Assembly: GCA_021740105.1 (NCBI GenBank)
Contig: JAIPAM010000006.1
Coordinates: 1-64,000, forward strand
Reading direction: 5' to 3'
DNA: 64,000 bases
DNA from: Flavobacterium sp.
Lineage (GTDB): Bacteria > Bacteroidota > Bacteroidia > Flavobacteriales > Flavobacteriaceae
The notes under the pieces are model-generated. The model did not search any database, was not told the origin of the DNA, and saw only the letters and a list, made by a program, of their open reading frames with translations. The first letter of the stretch is position 1. Each line of letters begins with the position of its first letter. Positions 18,324 to 28,397 of the stretch are shown one piece after another. A program made the translations under genes and the position numbers.

Positions 18324-21300
18324 TTAGTTTTTGATAAGCTTTTTAGTAACAACTTCATTTGAAGTTGAACTTGTAATTCTAACTAAGTAAATACCTTTAC
18401 TTAGATTACTTACATTTTGAGTAAATGAATTGATACCATTTTCAACTTTCAACGCTTTAGATTCCATAATCATTTTACCATCAAAAGAATAGATTGTTAT
18501 TTCAATCACACCATTTGAAGTAGCATCTATATTGAAGTTAACAACTTCAGAAGCTGGGTTTGGATACATTTCAATATTTGAAACTAAAGATATTGGAGTT
18601 TCATCATTAAATTTAGGTACATATACTGCTGTAGTAGAAAGTATTTTATAATCTAAAGTAGCACTAGTTCCAATTATGTTTTTAGCAGCAACTTTTAACA
18701 ATTTAGGAGCTGCACTTGTTGAAGTATAGCTAATAGGATACGTAATTGTGAAAGTTAAATCAGTAATTGTTGCATCAGCATTAACTGCTAGATTATTTAC
18801 AAAACAACCAGTAGGAGGAGTTACAACATATTCTTGAGCAAAAGGAGAAGCTACAATATCATACGTTCTAATAGTAGTACCTGTAGTAACCGTTTGGATT
18901 CTTTCAGAAGTTGCATTAGCCAATACAGTTGTTGAACCATCTTTTAATATTTTAGTAACTTTTGCAGGAGCTGCAGCAGTTAATTTTAACAATTTAGCTT
19001 TAGAGGCTGCATTAGGAGAAGCGTTATTAGATACAGAAGCACCAACACCATTTCTTGTTCTTGCACCTACATACAACAATACTGTAGAACTTGAATTTGC
19101 AGCAGCAAAATTAACATTAATTGAATTTGAAGTCGAAACATTAATTGGATAAGCTGGGTTTACAGTTACTCCTTCAACGGCAGTGAAAGAAACACCCACA
19201 TCATTTGCTTTGAAAACACCAACAGAACCATTTTGATTAGTAGTTGGGGTAGTATCAGTAGCTGACGTAGCCATAAATCCACCTACAGGAGCAACATTTC
19301 CAGCAGATCCTGCAAGTTTTCCACCAACTACAAATTTAGAAGCTGTGGCAACTTTAAGACCGTTTGGATAAGTTTTAGTAATTACTTGATAATAAACATT
19401 ACCAACCGATGAAGGGCGAGAAACAGATACAGTAAATGGATAAGCGTTATAAAATTTAATATCATCATCTCCAGATTGTGAACCAGTAACAAGATTTACC
19501 TCTGTTGGTAATTCCCATAAATAAGAAGATGCAGGTACCATTGTTGGAGATGCTGATGGAATAGCAGTTAAAGTTAACTGTGTCGTTGTACCCATGTATT
19601 TAGCAAATGAAGTAATAGCAACTGATGTTGTAGCATCAACATATGCACCATTAGTCATTACAACTTTTGAAGATGCAGTAGGTAATTTTGCAGTTAGAGA
19701 TATTTTAGAAACTTTTCCAGTACATTGACCAACTTTAATACCTACAGTAACATCACCCACTTTAAATAAACCTGCAGGTACGTTTGTAAATTTAACTAAA
19801 ATGGTATTGGTTCCTTGACCTGTAAGTTGTAGGTTTGTTGCATCATAAGTAGCAGCATTAATAGAAGCCCCTAATGGAACTGTCCAGAAATAAGATTCGC
19901 CTGTTGCTAGTGTTACAGATGGAACTGTATAGGTAACTTCAGTTGCTGTACCAATGTAATTTGAAACATCTTTAACTGCAGGAGCAGATGGTCCAGTTAT
20001 AGTTTGCAATACAGTAGAAGAAATAGGAGAAATAGTGACAGTGATATCAGCTTTTGCACTTTCAACATTGTTAGCATTCAATTCTGAAACACCGTATTTA
20101 ATACTACCTACAGTGGTAGTTTTAGGAGTTGGAGCTGAAGGAAGAAGAGTATAAACATTTGTAGTAGCATGTTTTGAATACCATTTCAAAGATACACCTG
20201 TAGATGTCATGTTAGCCGTTAATGCAGAAGCTATAGCACCTTTACAATAGGTGACATTAGAAACGCCAGGAGCAGAACCTGTTGCAGTTAAACTAGATAG
20301 ATCAGTAAAAGAAGCACCAGTTTTAGCATCATCACTTAAAGGTCTGTAGTCAATGTTTATAGAATCAGTAGATCCTGTAATAGTTAAATAATTAGTTGCA
20401 GCATCAGTAGCATATGGGCGAGTTAATATACCTGAACTAACAGTAGCATTGACTACACCATTAACAGTGTTATTAGTACCATCACCTATAACAAATCCAG
20501 TATTGTCAGCGACGAACTTGTTAGTTACTGCAGTTAATGAAGTAGTCCAACCAGTTGTAGAAGCTGTTTTGAAAGGTGTTGGAGATGCAATGATGTTATT
20601 TTTGAACTTTAAAGTTCCTGCAATAAAACCATCAAGCGAACCTGAACTCTCTAAATTGAAACCAGTCTTAAAATCCAAGAAAATGGAGTTGTATACACTT
20701 AACTGTGAAAATCTTCTTACACGTAACGCTTTGTCATGTAAGCTATTAGGAGATACAAAACCAGTTGGTGTAGGTCTATTATGCCCACCAATACAAGTAA
20801 AGTTGGTAAACGTTGCACTCGTATTATTTCCCCATGATTGATCACTTGGAGTAGGTAATCCGGCACTACTATTAAGAGCATTATTATCTGATTCAAAGCA
20901 CTCAGACGTAGAAATATCTGCAGCTATCGGATCTTTAATAGACAATCCAAATTGTACTATCCCTTTATATCCGTTATCAGTATCAAAATCATCATCCAAA
21001 CCATTAAAAGCAACTAAATGCTTGCAGTTTACTGAACCTCCAAACCACTCAAAAGAGTCATCGTTAGAATAAGAAACTTGAACATAATCAATTGTTGTTC
21101 CACTTCCAACGGCACCCATAGTCAAACCATTCAACTCGTTGTTAGGAGAAAAAACATATCCTGCAAATTCAATTCTTACGTATTTTAATGAACCAGAATT
21201 ATCATCATCGATTGGAGATAATCCTCCACCAAACTGTGTATTTACGTTTTGAGAAAGTCCTTCGATGTAGTTTTCACCATTATTAATATTGTATTTAGCT

Positions 21301-21743
21301 TTACCTAAAAGTACAATTCCACCCCAGTCACCTCTGCTTCTAGAACCGGCAATATTTTTAGAGGTAAATACAATTGGTTCTGCAGCAGTTCCATTTGCAA
21401 TTAATTTTGAACCTCTTGTGATAACTAATGCAGAAGCTTGAACATTTGCCCTGATTACTGTTCCAGCAGGAATAGTAAGAGTAGCATTGTTTCTTACAGT
21501 AACTAAACCCTGTAAATCGTAAACCTTAGTTTTGTCTAAAACTTTGTTGCTAGTAATATCACCTCTTAAGGTGTCGGTTACAGCTCCATAAGATGCTTGA
21601 TTCGGATTAAAATTAGTCCATGTGTCTGTCCACATAGCTGCAGGAGCTGGCGCAAAAGCACCTTTGTACGCAGTAACTTGTACTTGCGAAAACGCAAAGT
21701 TGCAAACTAATGCAAACAAAGCAATTAAATAATTTTTTTTCAT
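18324..21743 (-). CDS. large T9SS type A sorting-domain surface protein
   Basis: Start moved to MKKNYLIALFALVCNFAFSQ; N-terminal repeat-rich predicted beta-helix-like region; PKD/Ig-like middle; C-term IEMYPNPASEVVNFNI...GIYLVRI...KKLIKN. Confidence 0.88.
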   Translation of the reverse strand: MKKNYLIALFALVCNFAFSQVQVTAYKGAFAPAPAAMWTDTWTNFNPNQASYGAVTDTLRGDITSNKVLDKTKVYDLQGLVTVRNNATLTIPAGTVIRANVQASALVITRGSKLIANGTAAEPIVFTSKNIAGSRSRGDWGGIVLLGKAKYNINNGENYIEGLSQNVNTQFGGGLSPIDDDNSGSLKYVRIEFAGYVFSPNNELNGLTMGAVGSGTTIDYVQVSYSNDDSFEWFGGSVNCKHLVAFNGLDDDFDTDNGYKGIVQFGLSIKDPIAADISTSECFESDNNALNSSAGLPTPSDQSWGNNTSATFTNFTCIGGHNRPTPTGFVSPNSLHDKALRVRRFSQLSVYNSIFLDFKTGFNLESSGSLDGFIAGTLKFKNNIIASPTPFKTASTTGWTTSLTAVTNKFVADNTGFVIGDGTNNTVNGVVNATVSSGILTRPYATDAATNYLTITGSTDSINIDYRPLSDDAKTGASFTDLSSLTATGSAPGVSNVTYCKGAIASALTANMTSTGVSLKWYSKHATTNVYTLLPSAPTPKTTTVGSIKYGVSELNANNVESAKADITVTISPISSTVLQTITGPSAPAVKDVSNYIGTATEVTYTVPSVTLATGESYFWTVPLGASINAATYDATNLQLTGQGTNTILVKFTNVPAGLFKVGDVTVGIKVGQCTGKVSKISLTAKLPTASSKVVMTNGAYVDATTSVAITSFAKYMGTTTQLTLTAIPSASPTMVPASSYLWELPTEVNLVTGSQSGDDDIKFYNAYPFTVSVSRPSSVGNVYYQVITKTYPNGLKVATASKFVVGGKLAGSAGNVAPVGGFMATSATDTTPTTNQNGSVGVFKANDVGVSFTAVEGVTVNPAYPINVSTSNSINVNFAAANSSSTVLLYVGARTRNGVGASVSNNASPNAASKAKLLKLTAAAPAKVTKILKDGSTTVLANATSERIQTVTTGTTIRTYDIVASPFAQEYVVTPPTGCFVNNLAVNADATITDLTFTITYPISYTSTSAAPKLLKVAAKNIIGTSATLDYKILSTTAVYVPKFNDETPISLVSNIEMYPNPASEVVNFNIDATSNGVIEITIYSFDGKMIMESKALKVENGINSFTQNVSNLSKGIYLVRITSSTSNEVVTKKLIKN

Positions 21744-21782
21744 TTTTTTTTTTTTAAAGTTAATTTTAAATGATTTATGGAG

Positions 21783-21790
21783 CAAAAATA
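21783..21790 (-). promoter_or_regulatory. -7 box for T9SS surface protein
   Basis: CAAAAATA on plus = TATTTTTG on minus. Confidence 0.45.
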
Positions 21791-21881
21791 AAGTTAAATC
21801 CAATTTTTAACATCAAGTAAAAATTAAATTAAAACTAATATTTTGAAAATTTTTTGTTATCAATATTAAGTAATTGTAAAT

Positions 21882-21919
21882 AAAAAAAACACCAAGCGAA
21901 TTCGTTTGGTGTTTTTTAT
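21882..21919 (-). terminator. terminator downstream of TonB-dependent receptor
   Basis: AAAAAACACCAAGCGAATTCGTTTGGTGTTTTTT; strong A-run/T-run hairpin. Confidence 0.75.
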
Positions 21920-21963
21920 TTGATTTTAATTTTTTTTAAAATTATTGGTATTATTAAATCAAA

Positions 21964-24870
21964 TTAGAAGTTAAACGTAGCCGATAAAGAAAACGACCTT
22001 CCAAAGTTAGTTTGCCAAATAATATCATCATCAGTTGCGTTAAAACCGTCTTGGTAATGGTAATCACCGGTAAAAATATAATTTCCTAATGTTTCAACTG
22101 TACCATAGTTAGTTGAATTTTTATAGTTGTTTTGGTAAAAAATCAAATCTTCTGCCAAAATATTTTGAATGTTTAATTTTAATTCCAATTTATTATTGTA
22201 AAAAGATTTAGCAATTTGCATATCCAAAAAGGCACGCCCTTTTTCCCAAATGGCTGGTCTTGCTTCACTTGAACCATAGGCAATTCTATTCCCTGCTTTG
22301 TTAATGTTGGCAGATAGCACTAAACCATTCTCTTTATTCATGTATTGTAATCCAGAATTAAATAAATAAGGTGATTGCCCTTGCATGGTTCTTTCAGCTT
22401 CTGGATTAGCAGCATTTACATTGGAAACATCTACCACAGATTTAATTACGGCAACATTGGAAAACCAAGTCATGTCTTCTAAAAAGGGTGCTTTTTCTCC
22501 ATTGAATAAGGAGCTTAAAACCATTCTAAATTCCATTTCAATCCCACTATTAACTGCGCTTTTGGCATTTTGGTAAGAAATGGTTCTATTGTTTACCTGT
22601 TGAATCACCTCAATTGGATCTTTAAAATTTTTCATAAAATAGGAAACAGTAAACATTTGTCCTTTGGAAGGATAAATTTCATATCGTAAATCGTAGTTTT
22701 CAACAGTTGCTCTTTTTAAATCGGCATTACCTTGGGTAAAAAATTGATTGGTAAAATCATAAAAACCAAACGGTGCCAGCTCTCTATATTCTGGTCTATT
22801 TAATGTTTTAGAATAACTTAAACGCAAGTTTTGGCTCTTGTTAATCGAGTAAATTAAATTGGCAGAAGGTAAAAAATCTATTTTATTGGTATTCAAATTC
22901 AAATAATCAACATCTGTTAATCTAGAATTTAACGTTTGTGTAAAATCTTCAACACGAACCCCCCAAACCAATCTAAACTTCTTGAAGCGATTGTCCAACA
23001 TTATGTATGCTGCATTTAATTTAGAACCTGCGCTATAATTGTCATAGTATTTGGTTAATTCGAAAAGGGTAAATCCATTCACACCTGGAGAAATCACTCC
23101 CATATTGGAAGGATTGAAAATCAAATCATCCGATAAAGTTAAAAGCGACTGATTAAAAGTTCCACCCAAATTAAGTGTATTGTATTGTAACTGTCGAGCA
23201 AAAAAGTCTCTATCTCTATTTTGAGTAAAAACACCTAATTTTATTTCATTGGTAAAGTCTTCACTAAAACTAAATTTCTTTGAAATATCTAATTTTCCAC
23301 CGGTTATACTTTCATCATTTTCAGAAAAAAACATTCCACCACCATAATCTGGACCCCCGTTATTGGCAGCAATTTCTGCTATTGGGATTGTTTGTGAAGG
23401 GTCATTACTGTATGGGTCAGCAATACCATAAATGTTACGTCTTAAATTCGGGATCGATCTACTAATTTTACTATAAAATCCGGTCCAATTTATTTTTATT
23501 TTTGGTGCACTAAAATAGTGGTCTCCATTTAATTGACCTGAATACACTTGGTTGCTAGTAAACCATCTCACAGAGGCAGATATGTGTCTTGTCTCATTTG
23601 TGTCTCTTTGACCAAAACGATCTACTACCAAATCAGTTGAATTGATGCTAAAAATATTTTTAAATGTTATGTTATGGTTTTCGTTAAATTTCAATGATAC
23701 ATTACCTAACATTGAGGTCAATACCTGCTCTGAATAATTTTTATCAAAAAATTTTTGAGACAAAAAGGATGGTAATAAAGGGTTTGTTTCGTATTCAGAT
23801 CTGGTCGTTTCATTGTAATTATTGGTCAAACTGTTTGAAACCGAGATCAATAGTCCAATTACTTTGTCTTTAACATCAAAATGGTGCCCAAAAGTATATT
23901 GAAAGTTAGTATTGGGTTTGAATCTAGCATCGGATATTTTAAAATCGGAATTGAAAGTTTTAGCAATTGCCGCTTTTTCTTGATAAGATAAAGCATTAAA
24001 TGCATCGGTTGAGGGCATTGTTGCAGGTAAACTTCTTAGACCATCATCATATCCTATCCAATCGGTGCTACTTTTTTGATATGTTTTTTGGTTATTAAAA
24101 GTAGTAATGGTATTTACCCCCGAACCAATTGTTAAGGATTGAAAATTTTTATCTGGAACGGCTTTCGTATTTATTTGAATAATACCCCCAGCAAAATCTC
24201 CGGGCATATCTGGTGAAGCGGTTTTGGTTATCACTAAGTTGTCCAACATATTCGAAGGGAATACATCAAATGAGAATGCTTTTCTATCCGGCTCAGAACT
24301 TGGAAGCGGAGCTCCATTTAAAAAAGCCGCGTTGTATCGATCATTTAAACCTCGGACAATTACGAAACGATTGTCTTGAATACTCGCGCCACTAATTCGT
24401 TTTAAAACATCTGAAGTGGTTTTATCTGGAGTTCGTTTAATTGTTTCTGCAGAAATACCATCAGAAACGCTACTGTTGTTTTTTTGTAAAGTCAAAAGTG
24501 ATTTTACCGATTCGGCTTTCGCTTTGGTTCTGGTGATCACTACTTCTTGTAATTGGTTTTTTTTAGCACCAACCAAAGTAATATTCAGGTCGGTAATTTC
24601 ATTGTCTTTGGCAATTACCTCTGACACTTCTTTAGAATCGTAACCAGTGAATGAAAATTCTACCAAATAAGAACCTGCTGCTAAATTTCTGAAAATGTAT
24701 TTTCCGTCTGCTCCAGTGGTAGCGGAGGCATTTATTGATTTAATGACAACGTCAACTCCCGGGAGTGTAGATCCATTTGTATCATCCAAAACGGTACCAG
24801 TAATTACCGCATTTTGAGCAAATAAAAAATTAGTACTAACTAATAATAATAAGGTATAAAATACTTTCAT
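21964..24870 (-). CDS. TonB-dependent receptor with carboxypeptidase-like regulatory domain
   Basis: Signal peptide, AVITGTVLDDTNGSTLPGVDVVIK, plug (RISGASIQDNRFVIVRGLNDRYNAAFLNGAPLPSSEPDRKAF), C-terminal SLSATFNF. Confidence 0.93.
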   Translation of the reverse strand: MKVFYTLLLLVSTNFLFAQNAVITGTVLDDTNGSTLPGVDVVIKSINASATTGADGKYIFRNLAAGSYLVEFSFTGYDSKEVSEVIAKDNEITDLNITLVGAKKNQLQEVVITRTKAKAESVKSLLTLQKNNSSVSDGISAETIKRTPDKTTSDVLKRISGASIQDNRFVIVRGLNDRYNAAFLNGAPLPSSEPDRKAFSFDVFPSNMLDNLVITKTASPDMPGDFAGGIIQINTKAVPDKNFQSLTIGSGVNTITTFNNQKTYQKSSTDWIGYDDGLRSLPATMPSTDAFNALSYQEKAAIAKTFNSDFKISDARFKPNTNFQYTFGHHFDVKDKVIGLLISVSNSLTNNYNETTRSEYETNPLLPSFLSQKFFDKNYSEQVLTSMLGNVSLKFNENHNITFKNIFSINSTDLVVDRFGQRDTNETRHISASVRWFTSNQVYSGQLNGDHYFSAPKIKINWTGFYSKISRSIPNLRRNIYGIADPYSNDPSQTIPIAEIAANNGGPDYGGGMFFSENDESITGGKLDISKKFSFSEDFTNEIKLGVFTQNRDRDFFARQLQYNTLNLGGTFNQSLLTLSDDLIFNPSNMGVISPGVNGFTLFELTKYYDNYSAGSKLNAAYIMLDNRFKKFRLVWGVRVEDFTQTLNSRLTDVDYLNLNTNKIDFLPSANLIYSINKSQNLRLSYSKTLNRPEYRELAPFGFYDFTNQFFTQGNADLKRATVENYDLRYEIYPSKGQMFTVSYFMKNFKDPIEVIQQVNNRTISYQNAKSAVNSGIEMEFRMVLSSLFNGEKAPFLEDMTWFSNVAVIKSVVDVSNVNAANPEAERTMQGQSPYLFNSGLQYMNKENGLVLSANINKAGNRIAYGSSEARPAIWEKGRAFLDMQIAKSFYNNKLELKLNIQNILAEDLIFYQNNYKNSTNYGTVETLGNYIFTGDYHYQDGFNATDDDIIWQTNFGRSFSLSATFNF

Positions 24871-25114
24871 AAAGACTATATTTTTTTTTAAATATTTGCA
24901 AATTAACTAAATTATATTTTCTTCAATATTAAATTATAATTAACAATTTTAAAAATATTGAATTTCAGATTGGAACTTTTTATCTATTTAATTGTTCATT
25001 CTAGATATTTAATAAATTACTTATTGCTCAGTATCATTATCTTTTTAAAGTTTAAGAAATTGTTTAGAAAACGTTATTACTTTTTATTAATTTCTAAAAT
25101 TATCAATTAATAAA

Positions 25115-25122
25115 TATATTTG
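25115..25122 (+). promoter_or_regulatory. -7 box for OmpA-family gene
   Basis: TATATTTG 23 nt before ATG. Confidence 0.5.
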
Positions 25123-25144
25123 TGAAAATTTTAATCAACTAGAC

Positions 25145-26479
25145 ATGAGAATTAATTGTATTTCATCAATTATAATATTTTTTGCAACTACATCAGTGTT
25201 TTCACAAGTAGTTAAAGATTCCACCATTTCCAATTTAAATAATTATAGATGGCAAGTGGAAGCTTCAATTGGAGATAGCAATGGAATATCTCCTTATAAA
25301 GTGGGCTATTTTTCATCTGATGTAAATACTAAATATGGTTCTTTGGTGATGAATTCCTTTGATTTGGGATTAACCTACAATTTTTCAAAACTTTTGGATT
25401 TTAAAATTAATGCTGGTTTTGATCGATTTACCAATAAAAGTACAAAAAGTCTTCCCTTTGAAACGGCTCAATTTAGAACAACGTTTCAAGGTGTAGTTAA
25501 TTTAAATCATGTAATTAAATTCCAACCCGAAAGTGCTAGATTTAAATTATTGGTTCACGGAGGAATAAGTGTATCTGTTTTACAAAAAATAGAAAACAAC
25601 TCCAACAATGCAAAACTATCAAAAGACTTTAATGGTGGGATTGTATTCGGGATTACTCCAATGTATAGAATAAGCAAAAAAGCTTATTTATTTATAGACT
25701 ATAGTTCGTTCGCAAATTATAGACAAAATAAAACTTGGGATGGAAGTCCTGCTCCATACAATGAAAATTTATTTGGAAAAATGGAAAATTTATCTTTAGG
25801 ATTAAATTTATCATTTGGAAAACAAGTTCAATTAGTTAGTTATGAAGAGAAAAACACTCAAATTAAAGATTCAATCATTAATAAAAGAGTGGCAAGTATA
25901 GAAAATAGATTAATTGATACGGATAAAGATGGCGTAGCAGATTATTTAGATAATGAAAAAAATTCAATGGAAGGAGCATTGGTTGATTCGAAAGGAGTAA
26001 TGTATGATAAGAATAAAAATAATGTACCAGACCAAATTGAAAGATATTTAGAAGAAAATTATGGTGATGTAGATAGATATCCTAGCAAAAGTGTTGATGG
26101 AAAACCGGCGAAATCAAAAAAATCAACCGATTTTATTAAGAAATCTATTAATGATGGATACGTTTCTGTATTGTTTGATTACAATAAATCAAAACCATCA
26201 AGCGGTTCATTGGATAGTGTGAATTATATTGTTATTTTCTTAAATAATAATCCAACAGCTTTTCTAGAAATTAGAGGACATGCCAACGAAGGAAAAGATA
26301 AAAAAGCAAATGATAAATTGTCTTACGAAAGAGCAGTTGAAGTGAAAAACATTTTATTGAAATCAGGAATTAAAGAAAATAGAATTTTTATTTTAACCGA
26401 TGAAGAAGAAGTTTCAGAAAAAGTAAATACAAATACTACTTTAAGTACTATTAGAAGGGTTACATTTAAAATAATCTAG
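25145..26479 (+). CDS. OmpA family protein with calcium-binding thrombospondin-3-like segment
   Basis: Signal peptide, beta-barrel-like N-term, DTDKDGVADYLD, OmpA-like FLEIRGHANEGKDKKANDKLSYERAVEVKNIL. Confidence 0.85.
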   Translation: MRINCISSIIIFFATTSVFSQVVKDSTISNLNNYRWQVEASIGDSNGISPYKVGYFSSDVNTKYGSLVMNSFDLGLTYNFSKLLDFKINAGFDRFTNKSTKSLPFETAQFRTTFQGVVNLNHVIKFQPESARFKLLVHGGISVSVLQKIENNSNNAKLSKDFNGGIVFGITPMYRISKKAYLFIDYSSFANYRQNKTWDGSPAPYNENLFGKMENLSLGLNLSFGKQVQLVSYEEKNTQIKDSIINKRVASIENRLIDTDKDGVADYLDNEKNSMEGALVDSKGVMYDKNKNNVPDQIERYLEENYGDVDRYPSKSVDGKPAKSKKSTDFIKKSINDGYVSVLFDYNKSKPSSGSLDSVNYIVIFLNNNPTAFLEIRGHANEGKDKKANDKLSYERAVEVKNILLKSGIKENRIFILTDEEEVSEKVNTNTTLSTIRRVTFKII

Positions 26480-26497
26480 AAAAAAATTAAATTTTAT

Positions 26498-26530
26498 AAA
26501 AATGCTATCAAATTTTGGTAGCATTTTTTA
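26498..26530 (+). terminator. terminator after OmpA-family gene
   Basis: AAAAATGCTA TCAAATTTTGG TAGCATTTTTT. Confidence 0.7.
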
Positions 26531-26610
26531 TTTACAATTCATTCAAATTTTATTTGTATTTTAGTGCACTCCATTATATAAATTAGATTTAATCCAATTC
26601 CATTTTTATT

Positions 26611-27858
26611 ATGAACGAAATTATATGTCCAAATTGTAAGAAAGCATTTAAAGTTGATGAGGCTGGATTTGCTGATATATTGAAACAAGTGCGCGACCAT
26701 CAGTTTGAAGAGGAATTGCAAAAAAGATTAAAACTAGCGGATGTTGAAAAGGATAGCGCTGTAAAATTAGCGGAAGCCAATCTTAAAAATCTACTTCAAG
26801 AAAATTTATCAAAAAAAGACAGGGAGCTTTCTGAAAAGATAGCTTCAAAAGAAGCAGAAATTGCTGAAATTAAATCCAAGTTAGAAAACGCGGAACTTCA
26901 AAAACAGTTGTCAGTTACAGAAGCAGTTCAGAAAATAGAGAAAGAACGCGATGTATTGGCAAATAATTTAAAAAGTAAGGAGACAGAAGCTCAATTGCTT
27001 GAGAAATCATTAAACGAAAAATTTGCAGCAGCGCTCAAGACCAAAGATGAAATCATCAAAATGAAAGAGGATGAAATTGATTTGCGCAAAGATTTGAAGC
27101 TCAAGCTATCCACTAAAATGATTGGAGAAACACTAGAGCAACATTGTGAAACTGAATTTAATAAATTACGTTCTACTGCTTTTCAAAAATCTTATTTTGA
27201 AAAAGACAACGATTCAAAGTCGGGCACTAAAGGAGATTATATCTACCGTGAAAATGACGAACACGGAAATGAAATTATTTCCATTATGTTTGAAATGAAA
27301 AATGAGGCCGATGCGACTGCTTCAAAAAGAAAAAATGAAGAATTTTTTAAAGTATTAGATAAAAACAGAAACGAAAAAAAATGTGAGTATGCTGTTTTGG
27401 TTTCTACATTAGAAGCGGATAATGACTTGTACAATATGGGGATTGTTGATGTGTCGTATAAATCTCCGAAGATGTATGTAATTCGTCCACAGTTTTTTAT
27501 TCCCATAATTACCTTGCTTCGCAATGCCTCGATGAATTCGATGCAATACAAAGCGGAATTGAGTTATATGAAAAATCAAACTATTGACATTACTAATTTT
27601 GAAGACAACATCACTAAATTCAAAGAGGGCTTTGCCAAAAACTATGACTTGGCAAGTAGGCAGTTTAAAACGGCTATTGATGAAATAGATAAAACAATGG
27701 ACCATCTTCAGAAGACAAAAGAGGCGCTTCTTGCCTCAGTCAACAATTTACGCTTAGCCAATAATAAAGCTGATGATCTGACCATTAAAAAGTTAACCCA
27801 TGGCAATCCAACAATGAAAGCCAAGTTTGATGAACTTTCAAAAGAAAAATTACTATAG
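26611..27858 (+). CDS. DUF2130 domain-containing protein
   Basis: N-term zinc-ribbon CPNCKKAF, coiled coil, C-terminal conserved [22 protein letters not shown]. Confidence 0.88.
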   Translation: MNEIICPNCKKAFKVDEAGFADILKQVRDHQFEEELQKRLKLADVEKDSAVKLAEANLKNLLQENLSKKDRELSEKIASKEAEIAEIKSKLENAELQKQLSVTEAVQKIEKERDVLANNLKSKETEAQLLEKSLNEKFAAALKTKDEIIKMKEDEIDLRKDLKLKLSTKMIGETLEQHCETEFNKLRSTAFQKSYFEKDNDSKSGTKGDYIYRENDEHGNEIISIMFEMKNEADATASKRKNEEFFKVLDKNRNEKKCEYAVLVSTLEADNDLYNMGIVDVSYKSPKMYVIRPQFFIPIITLLRNASMNSMQYKAELSYMKNQTIDITNFEDNITKFKEGFAKNYDLASRQFKTAIDEIDKTMDHLQKTKEALLASVNNLRLANNKADDLTIKKLTHGNPTMKAKFDELSKEKLL

Positions 27859-27880
27859 AAGTTAATTAATAGCTACCCAA

Positions 27881-28387
27881 TTAGATAAAAGTGGGTATTT
27901 GAGGATAGGGTATAAGTGCTTCACATACTGTTCCAACATATTCATCTACAATAATTGATAGACCAACAATAATTGCTGCAGTTATTAATGCAACTGCGAT
28001 GTTATTGTTTTTAATTTCTTGGCCTTCATCAATTTTTGTCAAATTAAAGAGGACAAATAAACCTGAGGAAATTACCAAAATAGTACAAAAGAAACCAATA
28101 AAAACAAACATTGTTATGTATCCATAGGTATGTAATAATGACTCTAAGGTAAAAGTGTTATCTGGGTTTAGAAATCGTGTTGCGTTTAGTGCGGGACTAA
28201 TAATCGAGGATAAAATTAATGATCCCGAAAAGATAATTCCAACTTGGAATATGGCAAATGCCGTGTTGTCATTTTCAATTTTATAAATTTTCATCATAAA
28301 ATACCGAATGATTCGATACAGTACAAATAAAGAACTGATTCCTATTCCAAAAGCCAATAAAAATTGAATAAAACTAATTGTTTTCAT
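27881..28387 (-). CDS. DUF350-like membrane protein
   Basis: Four predicted TM helices, repeat arrangement as in DUF350. Confidence 0.55.
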   Translation of the reverse strand: MKTISFIQFLLAFGIGISSLFVLYRIIRYFMMKIYKIENDNTAFAIFQVGIIFSGSLILSSIISPALNATRFLNPDNTFTLESLLHTYGYITMFVFIGFFCTILVISSGLFVLFNLTKIDEGQEIKNNNIAVALITAAIIVGLSIIVDEYVGTVCEALIPYPQIPTFI

Positions 28388-28397
28388 AATTATATAG

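Noticed and set aside
20449-20841. 130-aa ORF antisense to T9SS surface protein
   Set aside because: Mirror of a repetitive Thr/Ser/Val-rich coding region; no start context or domain.
27243-27705. Two minus-strand ORFs inside DUF2130 gene
   Set aside because: Antisense and low-complexity; overlap well-supported CDS.
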